From contig JACOUZ010000329.1 of NCBI GenBank assembly GCA_016177515.1, positions 1-18,531 of the forward strand: a stretch of 18,531 nucleotides of DNA. Direction: 5' to 3'. The notes under the pieces were generated by a model that was not told the DNA's origin, did no database searches, and worked only from the letters and a program-made list of their open reading frames with translations. This DNA is from Acidobacteriota bacterium (GTDB lineage: Bacteria; Acidobacteriota; Polarisedimenticolia; Gp22-AA2). Positions 1 through 6,122 of the stretch are shown here, one piece after another. Every line of letters begins with the position of its first letter. Within the stretch, counting starts at the first letter, position 1. The position numbers and the translations under genes were made by a program.

Positions 1-1388
1 ATCTTACGGTGGACGTGGGCGCGGTCGAGCGTCTTGCGGCCATCGAAATCCCAGTGCGCCAGGGCGACGAACTGTTCCTCCACGAAGCAGCGCTCGATGA
101 TCTCCTGCAGGCCCGCGGTCGAGAGGACCGGCAGGCGGCGCGTCAGCCCGGCGAGCGCGTTCTGGCCCGGGAGGATCGACACCAGCGCCGGACGCTCGTC
201 AAACAGGACGGCTTCGAACGCCGGCAGGTCGCGCCGCGTGCGCGGCGACATGCCGGCGAGGGAAAGGGTGACGCGCCCCCCCTTTCGGCCCGTCCCCGGC
301 TGCAGGCGGAACCCCGTGTGCAGCGCGAAATCGTCGAGAGGATCCGGACGCGGGTCGGGCGGCCTGGCGGCCGGGACGATCGGGAGCACGACGGTCCGGC
401 CGGCGCGCTCCACCGTGACGGACGTCTCCTGCCCGGCGATCAGATCGAGGACGGCGTCGAGCGCCGCGAAGTTGTCGGGCGTGGAAGCGGACCCGACGGC
501 GACGACGCGGTCCCCCGCGCGCAGCCCGGCCTCCGAGGCGGGACTGTCGGAGAAGACCCGGCGCACGACGGCGCCGTGCCGCGGGTCCCAGCCGATGCCC
601 TGGCTCTGCGCGAGCAGCGGATCGTCCAGCAGAATCCCGATCCACGGCCAGGCGGGCGCGGGGCCGGCCATCATCTTCTTCATGGCGCGGCGCACGTGGC
701 GCACCGGGACGAACAGGCCGGCGGCGCGGCGGCCGGCGGCCATCGCCTCCTCGGTGTAGGTGATGATGAGGCTCGGCATGCCGACCAGTTGACCGGTCTC
801 GTCGACCACGGCCCCGCCGGAGTTGCCCGGCCCGATCGGCGCCAGGACTTCCGCCCAGAACTCCAGCGGCCGGGCGCCGGCGCGCAGGCGCTCGTGCGTC
901 CCCATCGTTGCCCAGCCGACTTCGGGACCGTGGTCGGCGCGGTTTCCGAGGACGAACAGCGCGGACCCCGGCCCGGGGAGGCGGTCGCCGGCGAACGCGA
1001 TCGGGCGGAAGGTGCCCGCCGCGGCGCGCAGCAGGGCCAGGTCCGAGGCCTCGTCCACCGAGACGACGCGGGCGCCGACCTGGCGGCCATCCAGTGACGT
1101 GATCGTCACCTGGGTGCTGCCGGCGACGACGTGCGCGTTCGTCAGGATGAGTCCGTCCTGCGACACGACGACGCCCGATCCGGCGCCGACTCCCTCGACC
1201 GGTTCTCTGAGGAACCGCCCGCCGCGGAACACCGGCACCTTCACCACTTCGTGGACGCGCACGCTGACGATGCCGCCGAACGCGGACGCGACCGCCTCCG
1301 GCAGCAGGTCGGACCCCACATTCGGGACCGCCGAGGCCAGCGAGGAGGCGGCGATTGTGACGGCCAGGGTGGCGGTGAGGATGCGCAT
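1..1388 (-). CDS. HtrA/Deg-like periplasmic serine protease with PDZ domain, C-terminus cut by window edge
   Basis: Only the first 462 codons are present; the frame is open to the left edge, so the stop lies outside. Residues 1-20 form a signal peptide ending ASA. The trypsin-like S1C domain shows the full triad: His86 in TNAHVV, Asp116 in SDLALL and Ser190 in GPGNSGGA. A PDZ domain spans about 249-336 and contains the typical SPASEAGLRAGDRV stretch. From about 345 a further region (GRVTLSLAGMSPRTRRDLPAF and onward) is not a second PDZ that I recognise. In this family the protease degrades or refolds damaged envelope proteins in the periplasm. The ATG at 1388 was chosen because it gives a good signal peptide, although no clear Shine-Dalgarno (SD) sequence precedes it. 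It is divergent from the secreted peptidase gene at 1449 across 60 bp. Family assignment is firm; substrate is unknown. Confidence 0.93.
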   Translation of the reverse strand, partial: MRILTATLAVTIAASSLASAVPNVGSDLLPEAVASAFGGIVSVRVHEVVKVPVFRGGRFLREPVEGVGAGSGVVVSQDGLILTNAHVVAGSTQVTITSLDGRQVGARVVSVDEASDLALLRAAAGTFRPIAFAGDRLPGPGSALFVLGNRADHGPEVGWATMGTHERLRAGARPLEFWAEVLAPIGPGNSGGAVVDETGQLVGMPSLIITYTEEAMAAGRRAAGLFVPVRHVRRAMKKMMAGPAPAWPWIGILLDDPLLAQSQGIGWDPRHGAVVRRVFSDSPASEAGLRAGDRVVAVGSASTPDNFAALDAVLDLIAGQETSVTVERAGRTVVLPIVPAARPPDPRPDPLDDFALHTGFRLQPGTGRKGGRVTLSLAGMSPRTRRDLPAFEAVLFDERPALVSILPGQNALAGLTRRLPVLSTAGLQEIIERCFVEEQFVALAHWDFDGRKTLDRAHVHRK

Positions 1389-1395
1389 GCCGGCC

Positions 1396-1410
1396 GGGAA
1401 TATAATTCCC
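1396..1410. promoter_or_regulatory. Perfect palindrome overlapping a TATAAT -10 element between divergent genes
   Basis: GGGAAT-ATA-ATTCCC is an exact inverted repeat in the 60-bp divergent gap. It contains TATAAT (1401-1406, plus strand), which would place a start near 1413 and leave a leader of about 36 nt before the gene at 1449. No convincing -35 is seen at 16-18 bp spacing, so an activator or a non-standard sigma factor may be needed. It could equally be an operator for both genes. The palindrome is directly visible; the function is inferred. Confidence 0.3.
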
Positions 1411-1448
1411 GATCGAGCCCGATGCCCGTCGTGCCGCGAGGAGAGTGG

Positions 1449-3494
1449 ATGGGCCCCACGAGTGTAATCGTCCCGTTCGTCCTGGCGCTCTTCGCCGCGG
1501 CCGCAGCGCCTGCCGGACCGCCCGGGCGCGCCCCGGGAGCGGGACGTCAGAGTTCCGGCGTTTCCGGCGACGCGGAAGTCCAGCGGCTGGCCGAGTTCCT
1601 GATCTGGGCCCATCCGCCGGAGGATGGATGCGGCCCGCCCGTGGGAATCCGCATCGTCGAGAAATGGATCGGCGGTCTGATGGCGCGCTACGAGATCGTC
1701 TGCGGCGACAGGACGCGCAGCCTCCAGGGAGTCTTCCAGACGCGGGAGAAAGAGGGGGTCTGGCAGGTCGCGGAGGGCTACGAGGCCGATGCGGATCAGT
1801 TGCGCGCGGCGCTCGAGGCGTCCCGGAGCGGCGCGGGCGCCCCGGCGGCGCCCGAAGGCCTGGCGCCGCCCCCGGCCAACCCGGGCACGAGGGAGGCCGG
1901 GCCGCAGACCCCCCTGAGCCTGGTCGCGCCGCCGGAAGTGGCCGCCGACAGCCGGCCCGAGTACCCCGACGAGGCCGGGAGGGCGCGGCTGATCGGGGAG
2001 GCGCGCGTGGAGCTTCTGGTGCAGGTTTCTCCCGCGGGAGTGCCATTGCGGGCCAGGCCGCTGCGCGGCCCCGACCTCGATCTCGGGATGCGGCGCGCCG
2101 CGCGCGAGGCGGCCCTGCGCTGGCGCTTCCGGCCGGCCCTCCTCCGGGGGCTCCCCGTGACCAGCTTCACCCCGATCGATATCGTGTTCACGGGCCTCCC
2201 ACCCGAATCACGCAACTGGGTGCACCGGGCCCTGTTCCACGTCGAGGCCATCGTCTCGGAGGATCGCGAGGTCGTGGTCGAGGCGCTGCAGCGCCTCGAG
2301 GCCGGACAGCCGTTCGAGTGGCCGGCGGCGGGGCCCGCGGTCCTGGGCGGCGGCGACTGGGGGTTCGTCTCCGCGGCGACCCTGCCGGCGGCGGCGCGCA
2401 AGGCTCTCCACGAGGCGCCGGTCGGCGGCCATGCCGGGCCGGTCTCGGCGGAAGGGCTGCACTACCTGTTCCTGAAGCGGGGGGAGATCTACTATGCCCT
2501 GCGTCCCCGCCAGGACGCGGAATCGTCGTACCAGATCCTGCACCAGCGCAACGCCCCGCAGGGCGAGGCGCTGCGGCTCGCGGTGGAGGGGGACATCGCC
2601 GATTACCTCGCCGAGAGCCGGCGCGAGACCTATGCCAACGAGGCGGCCCGGCTGATGGGAATCCGCCAGGTGCGGAAGGAGATCGGGCAGCTCCTGATCC
2701 ACACCGACGTCCTGGACGCCGCCGAGATCGACACGCTCGGCCAGGTGGTCGAGGCGGCCATGCGCGCGCACGAGGTTTTCTGGTCGCCTCTCGTCCCCCT
2801 GCGCCCCTTCAGCCAGCAGGTGTTCGTGTACGCCTGGGCGCGACAGGAGGATCACGATCGCCTGCACCGTCTCTGGGCGCCCGGCCGGCAACCGGAGATC
2901 TGGAGCTACGCCGGCGAGTACGTCCCCGCGTCGCGCGTCCTCTCGGTGCCGTGCGAGCGGATGCGGGGCCACCTGCCGGTTCCCACCGTGATCCACGAGG
3001 CGGTGCACATGCTCGATTACGAAAGGACCTACCAGGCGGGCGCGCGGCCGTCGAAATGGTTCGAGGAGGGGCTGGCGACCTACTTCGGGTACTCGCAGAT
3101 CGGCGGGCGGCTGGACATCGCAGCGGGCGAAATCAGGAGATCGCGGACGATCGTCGCCGGGGAGGTGATGCTCCAGTTCGACCCGCGCTCCCCGCTGAAC
3201 GATTACCTGAGGGGAATCCGGGACCAGGGGGCGATCCCGCTGCGCGACCTGGTCGCCTCCCGTTCCGGCGATCCTCTCTGGAGCGGGACGCGCGGGATGA
3301 TGGCCAACAACGCCTCGTGGACGCTGGTCCACTTCCTGCTGCACGGCGGCAAGGGACGCCACCGGGCGCCGTTCGGCGAGTACGCGCGCGCCGAGGCGGC
3401 GGGGCAGGGCGGCGTCGAGACCTTCGCGCGCCTGTTCGGGGACGATCTCGAACCTCTCGAGAGCGCCTGGCACCGGTACGAGCAGGACCTTTGA
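1449..3494 (+). CDS. Secreted multidomain protein: TonB C-terminal-like, degenerate parvulin-like and gluzincin metallopeptidase domains
   Basis: 681 residues. The ATG at 1449 is preceded by GAGGAGAG at 5-6 nt, and the protein opens with a hydrophobic, Ala-rich signal peptide (about 1-22). Domains in order: an unrecognised N-terminal region with two close cysteines (to about 130); a Pro/Ala linker; a TonB-C-like fold at about 165-247 (RPEYPDEAGRARLIGEARVE, then RWRFRPA); a region at about 255-347 resembling a worn parvulin/PpiC domain (HVEAIVSEDREVVVEAL, GGGDWGFVSAATLP, GHAGPV); and a zinc peptidase with HEAVH (His516, Glu517, His520) followed by WFEEGLATYF, where Glu539 or Glu540 would be the third ligand. 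That spacing fits the peptidase-MA/DUF1570-like gluzincins. The TPR gene starts 17 bp after the stop codon and is probably co-transcribed. Metallopeptidase is the safest call; the TonB-C and parvulin assignments rest on pattern recognition and the substrate is unknown. Confidence 0.82.
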   Translation: MGPTSVIVPFVLALFAAAAAPAGPPGRAPGAGRQSSGVSGDAEVQRLAEFLIWAHPPEDGCGPPVGIRIVEKWIGGLMARYEIVCGDRTRSLQGVFQTREKEGVWQVAEGYEADADQLRAALEASRSGAGAPAAPEGLAPPPANPGTREAGPQTPLSLVAPPEVAADSRPEYPDEAGRARLIGEARVELLVQVSPAGVPLRARPLRGPDLDLGMRRAAREAALRWRFRPALLRGLPVTSFTPIDIVFTGLPPESRNWVHRALFHVEAIVSEDREVVVEALQRLEAGQPFEWPAAGPAVLGGGDWGFVSAATLPAAARKALHEAPVGGHAGPVSAEGLHYLFLKRGEIYYALRPRQDAESSYQILHQRNAPQGEALRLAVEGDIADYLAESRRETYANEAARLMGIRQVRKEIGQLLIHTDVLDAAEIDTLGQVVEAAMRAHEVFWSPLVPLRPFSQQVFVYAWARQEDHDRLHRLWAPGRQPEIWSYAGEYVPASRVLSVPCERMRGHLPVPTVIHEAVHMLDYERTYQAGARPSKWFEEGLATYFGYSQIGGRLDIAAGEIRRSRTIVAGEVMLQFDPRSPLNDYLRGIRDQGAIPLRDLVASRSGDPLWSGTRGMMANNASWTLVHFLLHGGKGRHRAPFGEYARAEAAGQGGVETFARLFGDDLEPLESAWHRYEQDL

Positions 3495-3510
3495 GGGGAG
3501 CGCCGGGACG

Positions 3511-4500
3511 ATGAGCGACGCGGGCGAGCCCGCGGACGATCCGCCCGAAGGGTACACGTGGGACTTCGCGCGGCAGGAGCGGGAGCTGCCGGAGGAGGAA
3601 TACCGCTCCCACATGCACCTTCTCGACGAGATCGAGGAGGAGGATCTGGAGGCGCTCGACCTCTCCGCGGCCAGCGACTACATCCTCTGGGCGGCGGCCC
3701 AGGCGTTCGAGGAGCTGGACCGGTACGGCGAGGCGATCCCCCTTCTGCAGCGGATCGCGGCCTCCGCCTCGCGGCACCCGGCCCTCGACTACCCCGGAAT
3801 TCTTCTGCTGCTGGGGGAGCGCCTCAAGGAGCGCGGCGACTACGACGAAGCCGCCAAAGCACTCGACGCAGCCGAGCGTCTCGAGCCCGATCTGCGCGAG
3901 CGCTGCGACGAGCGCCGCGCGGAAATCCTGGTGCTGCGCGGCAGGGCGAAAGAAGGGGTGGCTCTGTTCCTGCGGGCGGGGCGCGCCTTCCCGGACGATC
4001 CCTGGGTGCCGCTGCGCGCCGCCTGGGCGCTCCTGGCGTCCGGGCGTTACGACGACATCCCGCCCTGGATCGAAAGGTGCGAGAAAGCGCTGCAGGACGT
4101 CACGGACGAAGCCGAGGCGCGCCTCGCCGCGGACGAGATCGATCGCCTGCGGGCGGAGGCCGGAGCGCGCGGGGCCCGGCGCGGGCGCCCCGCCGCCGGC
4201 GGGGATCCGGGCGCCGGCGGTGGCACGGGCGCCGGGCCCGAGGCCGTGCGCGATGCGATTCTGGCGGCGCTCGACGAGGAAGAGGCGCGGCTGACCGGCA
4301 GCCCGCCGCGCTCCGGCGAGGCGCGGTCCCGGGCGGCCGGCCGCCTCGCGGCGCTGCACGCCCGGGCCTCGCGCGCCTGGGACGACGCGGTCGAGGCGAA
4401 GCGGGAGGACTTCATCGCCGCCTTCGACGACTTGCAGTGGGACGTCGTCGGCCTGGCGGAGCGCTTCGGGATCGAGCTGCCCGGAATCGACGAAGACTAG
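3511..4500 (+). CDS. TPR-like repeat protein of unknown function
   Basis: 329 residues, soluble, very acidic at both ends and without signal peptide or membrane segment. Residues about 50-205 are helical repeats of TPR type, for example AAQAFEELDRYGEAIPLLQR, LKERGDYDEAAKALDAAERL and AWALLASGRYDDI. A Gly/Pro/Ala-rich low-complexity linker follows (about 215-245), then a second helical part ending in DDLQWDVVGLAERFGIELPG. GGGGAG lies upstream of the ATG, beginning right after the previous stop codon, so it is probably translated from the same message as the gluzincin. TPR proteins usually act as scaffolds, but nothing here names a partner. It ends 54 bp before the convergent DsbA-like gene; I see no terminator hairpin with a T-run in that gap. 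Confidence 0.85.
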   Translation: MSDAGEPADDPPEGYTWDFARQERELPEEEYRSHMHLLDEIEEEDLEALDLSAASDYILWAAAQAFEELDRYGEAIPLLQRIAASASRHPALDYPGILLLLGERLKERGDYDEAAKALDAAERLEPDLRERCDERRAEILVLRGRAKEGVALFLRAGRAFPDDPWVPLRAAWALLASGRYDDIPPWIERCEKALQDVTDEAEARLAADEIDRLRAEAGARGARRGRPAAGGDPGAGGGTGAGPEAVRDAILAALDEEEARLTGSPPRSGEARSRAAGRLAALHARASRAWDDAVEAKREDFIAAFDDLQWDVVGLAERFGIELPGIDED

Positions 4501-4554
4501 GAGCGTGTCCGAGTCATGGCATGGGTCGCGTTCGTGGCGCCGCGGGGTCGGCCG

Positions 4555-5652
4555 CTAGGCGCCGCGACGACCGCGATGTGAGTCATCGCGGAGGCTGCGC
4601 TCCAGCTCCGACTCGATGATCTCCGAGAAGGAGTAGACGTCCCGCGCGCCGACCATCGGGATGCCGTTGATGAAGAAGGTCGGCGTCCCGGTCACCCCGG
4701 CCCTCTGGCCGTCCTCGAAGTCCTTCTGCACCTCGTCCTTGTATTTGCCGCTGTCGAGGCAGGCCTTGAACTTGTCCTTCTCCACGCCGATCGTGGCGGC
4801 GGTCTCGACCAGGTCGTTCGCGGCCAGCTTCGACTGGTTGGCGAACATGGCGCCGTGCATCTCCCAGAACTTCCCCTGCTCCTCGGCGCACTCGGAAGCC
4901 TGGGCGGCCACGTTGGCGTTCTGGTGGAACGCCAGCGGGTAGTCGCGGTACACGACCCGGACCTTGTCGCCGTACTTCTTCAACACCTCGGTGACCGTGG
5001 TCTCGGCGCGGCTGCAGTACGGGCACTGGTAGTCGGAGAATTCGACGATGGTCACCGGGGCCTTGGCCGGTCCCTTCGAGGCGTCGTCGTCGACGGCCAC
5101 CTGGACGCGGGGCGGCTCGATCAGGGTCTTGACGCCATACTTCTCGCGCAGCGTCTTCAGGTACGCCCGCTGGGCCTCCGCCGTCTTCTGCGACTTGAGC
5201 ATCGTCGTGATCTGCGGCGCGAGCTGCTCCTTGGTCTGGGCGCCGAAGCGCGACTTGTTCTGCTCGTAGAAGGCGTCCACGTCGGCCTGGGACGGATCGG
5301 CCGCCTTGTCGGTGACCTCGGCCTTGATCAGATCCTCCTTGCTCTTTCCCTTGGCCGCGGCCTCCTTCGCCATGATCTCATCGTTGATCAGGGTGTCGAG
5401 GGTCTGCCTGCGGGCCTCGTACTCGTCCTGCCGGACCTTGACCAGGGCCCCGGCCGCCCGTTCGTCGAGCTCCGCCAGAGTGATCGTCCTGTCGCCGATC
5501 ACCGCCGCGGCCGACGACCCGGCGGCGGCCGCGGCGGATTTCTTGCCCTTGCCTTCCTTTCCGGAATCGCCCGTGGCGGCGCCGCACGCGAAGAGGGTCG
5601 CGGCGCTCACCACGGCGCCAAGGGTGAGGATTTGATTGCAGCGGAATTCCAT
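4555..5652 (-). CDS. Lipoprotein with SurA N-like chaperone region fused to a DsbA-type thioredoxin domain
   Basis: 365 residues. The ATG at 5652 is preceded by AAGGAGG at 5-6 nt, one of the strongest ribosome sites in the window; the frame is open further upstream but without support. A lipoprotein signal ends LFAC with Cys23 as the lipidated residue, followed by a Lys/Ala/Ser linker. Residues about 57-180 (VIGDRTITLAELDER to FYEQNKSRFG) resemble the N-terminal helical part of SurA/PpiC-type proteins. Residues about 195-355 are a DsbA-like thioredoxin fold with CPYC (Cys210, Cys213) and the cis-proline loop in GTPTFFINGIP. The expected role is thiol oxidation or disulfide exchange at the envelope, with the N-terminal region holding client proteins. 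The fusion is known among DsbA-family proteins. A sigma70-like promoter lies at 5699-5727. Confidence 0.92.
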   Translation of the reverse strand: MEFRCNQILTLGAVVSAATLFACGAATGDSGKEGKGKKSAAAAAGSSAAAVIGDRTITLAELDERAAGALVKVRQDEYEARRQTLDTLINDEIMAKEAAAKGKSKEDLIKAEVTDKAADPSQADVDAFYEQNKSRFGAQTKEQLAPQITTMLKSQKTAEAQRAYLKTLREKYGVKTLIEPPRVQVAVDDDASKGPAKAPVTIVEFSDYQCPYCSRAETTVTEVLKKYGDKVRVVYRDYPLAFHQNANVAAQASECAEEQGKFWEMHGAMFANQSKLAANDLVETAATIGVEKDKFKACLDSGKYKDEVQKDFEDGQRAGVTGTPTFFINGIPMVGARDVYSFSEIIESELERSLRDDSHRGRRGA

Positions 5653-5698
5653 GACGCCTCCTTCGGAATCGTGACCGTGCTGTTGGGTTCGGCCAGGG

Positions 5699-5727
5699 AT
5701 TCTACCCCCGGAAGCCGCCCCGGTAAA
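5699..5727 (-). promoter_or_regulatory. Sigma70-like promoter for the SurA/DsbA lipoprotein gene
   Basis: On the minus strand, TTTACC (5727-5722), a 17-nt spacer, then TAGAAT (5704-5699). The -10 matches consensus at five of six positions and the -35 at four of six. Transcription would start near 5692, giving a leader of about 40 nt that carries the AAGGAGG ribosome site. The -35 lies 15 bp from the end of structured repeat A. Confidence 0.5.
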
Positions 5728-5741
5728 GGACGAAATCATCC

Positions 5742-5907
5742 GAGAGATCCCCGGTTTCGAGCGGCCGGCCAGACCGGGCTGCCGCGGCGTGGCTCATGGC
5801 TCGCTCGCGCATGGGCTTCGGTGTCCATCTATTGCGCATGGCGCGGCTCGAAATCGCCACGCCGCGGCAGCCCGGTCTGGCCTCCCACGCAACTCCGGGA
5901 ATCCCTC
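5742..5907 (+). repeat. Structured palindromic repeat, copy A (166 nt)
   Basis: Outer arms at 5742-5754 and 5895-5907 pair at 11 of 13 positions. Symmetric 12-nt internal loops follow. A perfect 27-bp main stem joins 5767-5793 (beginning GGCCAGACCGGGCTG) to 5856-5882. The 62-nt loop contains CTCGCTCGCG near one end and ATGGCGCGGCTC near the other. Copy B, reversed, has the same order of parts: TTTCG after the outer arm, TCAT after the stem, CGCTCGCG, ATGGCGCGGCTC, AAATCGCC, and ATCCCTCCG at the end. No U-tract follows, so it is not a standard intrinsic terminator. It may be a BIME/MITE-like genomic repeat or an RNA fold; I do not recognise the family. Confidence 0.8.
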
Positions 5908-5966
5908 CGTTGTTGCGTCCCCTCCTGGTGCAGCCATGAGGCGGGACGGAGCCCGGCTGAGGTGCG

Positions 5967-6115
5967 GAGGGATCTCCAGGATCAGGTGGAGGGCCGCAAC
6001 GCGGTGCGGCGATTTTGAGCCGCGCCATACGGCCGAGAGGGCTGTCAAAGATCCCACGCGAGCGAATATGAGCCGCGCCGCGTTGCGGCCCTCCACCCGA
6101 AACTGAGGATAGCTC
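5967..6115 (-). repeat. Structured palindromic repeat, copy B (149 nt), opposite orientation to copy A
   Basis: Outer arms at 6103-6115 and 5967-5979 pair at about 10 of 13 positions, one of them a wobble pair. Symmetric 5-nt internal loops follow. The main stem joins 5985-6004 to 6078-6097 (20 perfect pairs), then one mismatch, then five more pairs (6006-6010 with 6072-6076), for 26 positions against 27 in copy A. The loop is 61 nt. Arm sequences differ greatly from copy A (GGTGGAGGGCCGCAACGCGG here) yet remain complementary, whereas loop-end motifs such as ATGGCGCGGCTC and CGCTCGCG are unchanged. Copies A and B lie tail to tail, 59 nt apart. Confidence 0.78.
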
Positions 6116-6122
6116 AGCGAAA

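Larger units (their letters stand above)
5653..6122. other. Intergenic region (470 nt) holding a promoter and two inverted structured repeats
   Basis: The region lies downstream of the metzincin gene (stop at 6123) and upstream of the SurA/DsbA gene, both on the minus strand. I find no convincing gene in it. It holds the promoter at 5699-5727, repeat A (5742-5907, plus orientation), a 59-nt spacer containing CGTCCC and GGGACG arms, and repeat B (5967-6115, minus orientation). Repeat B ends 7 bp from the metzincin stop codon. The outer arm of repeat B, CTGAG-GATAG-CTCAG (6103-6117), could also form a small hairpin just after that stop, but it has only a TTTC tail and is a poor terminator candidate. 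Short open frames run through the repeats but lack ribosome sites. Confidence 0.75.

Noticed and set aside
4501..4554. Possible bidirectional terminator between convergent genes
   Set aside because: GGCGCCGCG is repeated directly, not inverted, and there is no T-run on either strand.
5838..5939. Short plus-strand open frame beginning MARLEIATPRQPGLA, and a similar one in repeat B on the minus strand beginning MARLKIAAPR
   Set aside because: Both fall in the conserved loop end and stem of the structured repeat and lack ribosome sites; beyond the shared start the peptides diverge. The similarity is explained by the repeat.
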